A stretch of DNA of 7,382 bases from an uncultured Bacteroidales bacterium (GTDB lineage: Bacteria > Bacteroidota > Bacteroidia > Bacteroidales > Paludibacteraceae): positions 1 through 7,382 of the forward strand of contig CALEPS010000122.1 of assembly GCA_937910305.1 (NCBI GenBank). The letters run 5' to 3'. The translations under genes and the position numbers were made by a program. Positions within the stretch are counted from its first letter, which is position 1, and each line of letters begins with the position of its first letter. The notes beneath the pieces were generated by a model. The model had not been told where the DNA came from. It was given only the letters and a program-made list of their open reading frames with translations, and did no database searches. This document shows, piece by piece, positions 5,984-7,382 of this stretch.

Positions 5984-7382
5984 ATGAAACGAATCATCTA
6001 CATACTGTTAATGGCATTTGGTCTGGCTGCTGTCGCTCCGATGGCATCCATAGTGGATAACACTGTAGCTGCGGCTTATGCCGCGGACGCACGGGCTAAG
6101 GCTCAGGCGCAGCGGGAGAAAGAGAAAGCAAAGCGTCTCAAAGAGCGCGAGAAGGCGAAAGCGAAAGCTGCCAAGGAGCGCGAGAAAACTGCGGCGCAGA
6201 AGAAGAAAGAGCAGGCTAAAACCGCTGCGCAGAAACAGAAAGCACGCGAGAAAGCCAAAGCACAGCAGACGAAAGCGGCTTCTTCCAGACAGGCTTCTAC
6301 AGCCAAAGCATCCAAACCGGCGCCCAAGCAGCAGACCGAGCTGAGTGCGGCGGAGGAGAAAGAGCAGTATCTGGCGCAGGTGGCAGCGATAGAGAAGAAG
6401 AACCAGCGCGTCCTCGCTTATCTCAATCGGGATATATCGCATCGTCTCGGTTTCTGGGGCCAGGTAGGATACAGCAACCTCTTCACTTCCGGTATCGACT
6501 ATGCTGCTCCGGCGTCGGAGGGTTTGAACCCCACGGGATTCCTGAACAAGGACAACGGCTTTGTCGGCGGAGGACTCGGGCTGGGATACCAACTCCGTTA
6601 TAAACAGTTCCTTATGACCGTAGGCGCAGAGTTCAATTTCTATAACTCGGTCATGAGCCTCTCCAATCAGGAGGACGGCGCTTTCGCGCTCCAATACGGT
6701 ATGCAGCCCTATGCCTCTACGATGATTTATCATTATGATTTCCGGAATCTGAATGACAAACTGATCGGCGGCTTCGTCCAGATACCTCTGCTCTTCGGTA
6801 TGGAACTGAAGCAACTGCCGCTCTTCTGGCAGGCGGGTCTGAAAGCCGGCATTGGCGTGCTGGGACAATCGACTGTCGGAGGAACCCTCACTACTACGAT
6901 TGAGGATAAAGAGTTGATCGGAGGGCTGACTGATATGTACAACCATACGCTGGTTACGGACCAGGCGCTCCAACAGCCGGCTACGAAGGTTAACTTCGGG
7001 CTGAATCTGGCGGCATCGGCGGAGATAGGCGTGAACCTCGACCAATGGGTGAATGCGCTGCCCAAACTGAGAGTATCTCTCTTTGCCGACTACGGCTTCC
7101 TCAATTCGCTGAGTTATAAAGCCGCAGACGGCGCACAGGATATACCTACCCGGATGCTGGTGAACCCCAATCCGCTGGATTTCCCGGTCAACTCGGCTCT
7201 GGCTACCACCTCGGCGGCGGGAGCCAAGGTGAATCCGTTCCTCGTAGGCGTGAAGTTCGCCGTATGGTTCGAACTGCCGCGCAAGCAGGTGGTGGCTTCT
7301 CCGCTGCCGCCTAAGCCGCTGCCGCGTCTGGGTATCTATGCGTACGACGACGCTACGGGCTCGGCGCTGGGTGGCGCTGCCG
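5984..7382 (+). CDS. Outer membrane beta-barrel protein with periplasmic Lys/Ala-rich helix (3' partial)
   Basis: ATG at 5984 lies 4 bp after the preceding stop, and the frame stays open to the window end (466 codons visible). Residues 1 to about 34 are a signal peptide (MKRIIYILLM, then an Ala-rich end; possible cut after AYA). Residues 36-98 are a highly charged Lys/Ala/Glu/Arg/Gln helix, 99-117 a Ser/Pro/Gln linker and 118-147 a second helix. A beta-barrel follows, about 153-440, ending in VGVKFAVWFELPRK, nearly the same ending as the upstream paralogue (VGLKFTVAFELPKK). A Pro-rich linker (about 445-453) leads into LGIYAYDDATGSALGGAA, which resembles the first strand of a carboxypeptidase-regulatory-like (transthyretin-fold) domain. 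An OmpA-type peptidoglycan-binding domain could follow outside the window, but this is a guess. The helix should lie in the periplasm, like the long helix of TolA. Gly and Ala codons are mixed (GGC, GGA, GGG, GCG), unlike the large surface gene. Confidence 0.85.
   Translation, partial: MKRIIYILLMAFGLAAVAPMASIVDNTVAAAYAADARAKAQAQREKEKAKRLKEREKAKAKAAKEREKTAAQKKKEQAKTAAQKQKAREKAKAQQTKAASSRQASTAKASKPAPKQQTELSAAEEKEQYLAQVAAIEKKNQRVLAYLNRDISHRLGFWGQVGYSNLFTSGIDYAAPASEGLNPTGFLNKDNGFVGGGLGLGYQLRYKQFLMTVGAEFNFYNSVMSLSNQEDGAFALQYGMQPYASTMIYHYDFRNLNDKLIGGFVQIPLLFGMELKQLPLFWQAGLKAGIGVLGQSTVGGTLTTTIEDKELIGGLTDMYNHTLVTDQALQQPATKVNFGLNLAASAEIGVNLDQWVNALPKLRVSLFADYGFLNSLSYKAADGAQDIPTRMLVNPNPLDFPVNSALATTSAAGAKVNPFLVGVKFAVWFELPRKQVVASPLPPKPLPRLGIYAYDDATGSALGGAA
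6107..6271 (+). repeat. Five 33-bp units encoding an 11-residue (hendecad) helical repeat
   Basis: Residues 42-96 of the second barrel protein divide into five 11-residue units starting at 42, 53, 64, 75 and 86. Unit position 5 is Lys in all five (46, 57, 68, 79, 90) and position 8 is Ala in all five (49, 60, 71, 82, 93). Position 1 is Lys in four, position 3 Arg in four and position 4 Glu in four. Units 2 and 3 both begin KEREK. An 11-residue period fits an almost straight or right-handed helical coiled coil. The DNA is diverged between units, so this is an old expansion. Confidence 0.75.

Noticed and set aside
4999..5997. 332-codon open frame on the minus strand, slightly longer than the plus-strand barrel gene
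   Set aside because: It lies fully antisense to the 5014-5979 gene. It has no signal peptide or recognisable domain, while the plus frame has a promoter, signal peptide, barrel strands and a paralogue next door.
6008..7045. 345-codon open frame on the minus strand
   Set aside because: It is antisense to the second barrel gene. Its low-complexity Leu/Phe/Arg stretch is just the complement of the Lys/Ala/Glu repeat, and it has no supporting context.

Overview
The window looks like Bacteroidales (Bacteroidota) DNA, probably from a gut or oral-type member. The evidence is a large cysteine-paired Fn3/jelly-roll surface protein with a short C-terminal tail of type IX secretion (T9SS) style, a Bacteroidota-type promoter (TTG, 20 bp, TAnnTTTG), a start without an obvious Shine-Dalgarno sequence, and two outer membrane beta-barrel proteins. 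Species cannot be read from the sequence. No tRNA, rRNA, CRISPR array, insertion sequence or integrase is visible.

Region 1 (1-4720, + strand) is the 3' part of one very large gene, with 1572 residues visible and the start upstream of the window. Its modules run Fn3, jelly-roll, Fn3, X, Fn3, Fn3, jelly-roll, Fn3, Fn3, X, Fn3, jelly-roll, C-terminal tail. Module X (about 170 residues, present twice) is one I cannot name. It sits each time behind the same Fn3 subtype, so a two-module Fn3-X cassette appears duplicated. The gene is rich in the Bacteroidota O-glycosylation motif D(S/T)(A/I/L/V/M/T) and uses a GGT/GCT codon set suggesting high expression.

Region 2 (4713-5013) is the 293-bp intergenic stretch plus the end of gene 1. 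It holds an 8-bp degenerate tandem array that includes the stop codon, a strong stem-loop terminator, a 9-bp degenerate tandem array just beyond it, an A/T-rich tract and a promoter.

Region 3 (5014-7382, + strand) is a two-gene operon with a 4-bp gap. The first gene encodes a 321-residue outer membrane beta-barrel protein with a probable GTG start. The second, cut off by the window end, encodes a signal peptide, a Lys/Ala/Glu-rich helix with an 11-residue repeat, a beta-barrel paralogous to its neighbour, and the start of what looks like a carboxypeptidase-regulatory-like domain.

Taken together this is a cell-surface locus: a secreted or surface-anchored adhesin-like protein followed by an independently promoted pair of outer membrane proteins, one with a long periplasmic helix. 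A functional link between the adhesin and the barrel pair is inferred only from adjacency. I see no enzyme, toxin or defence system, and I would call this an interesting surface locus rather than a clearly new system.
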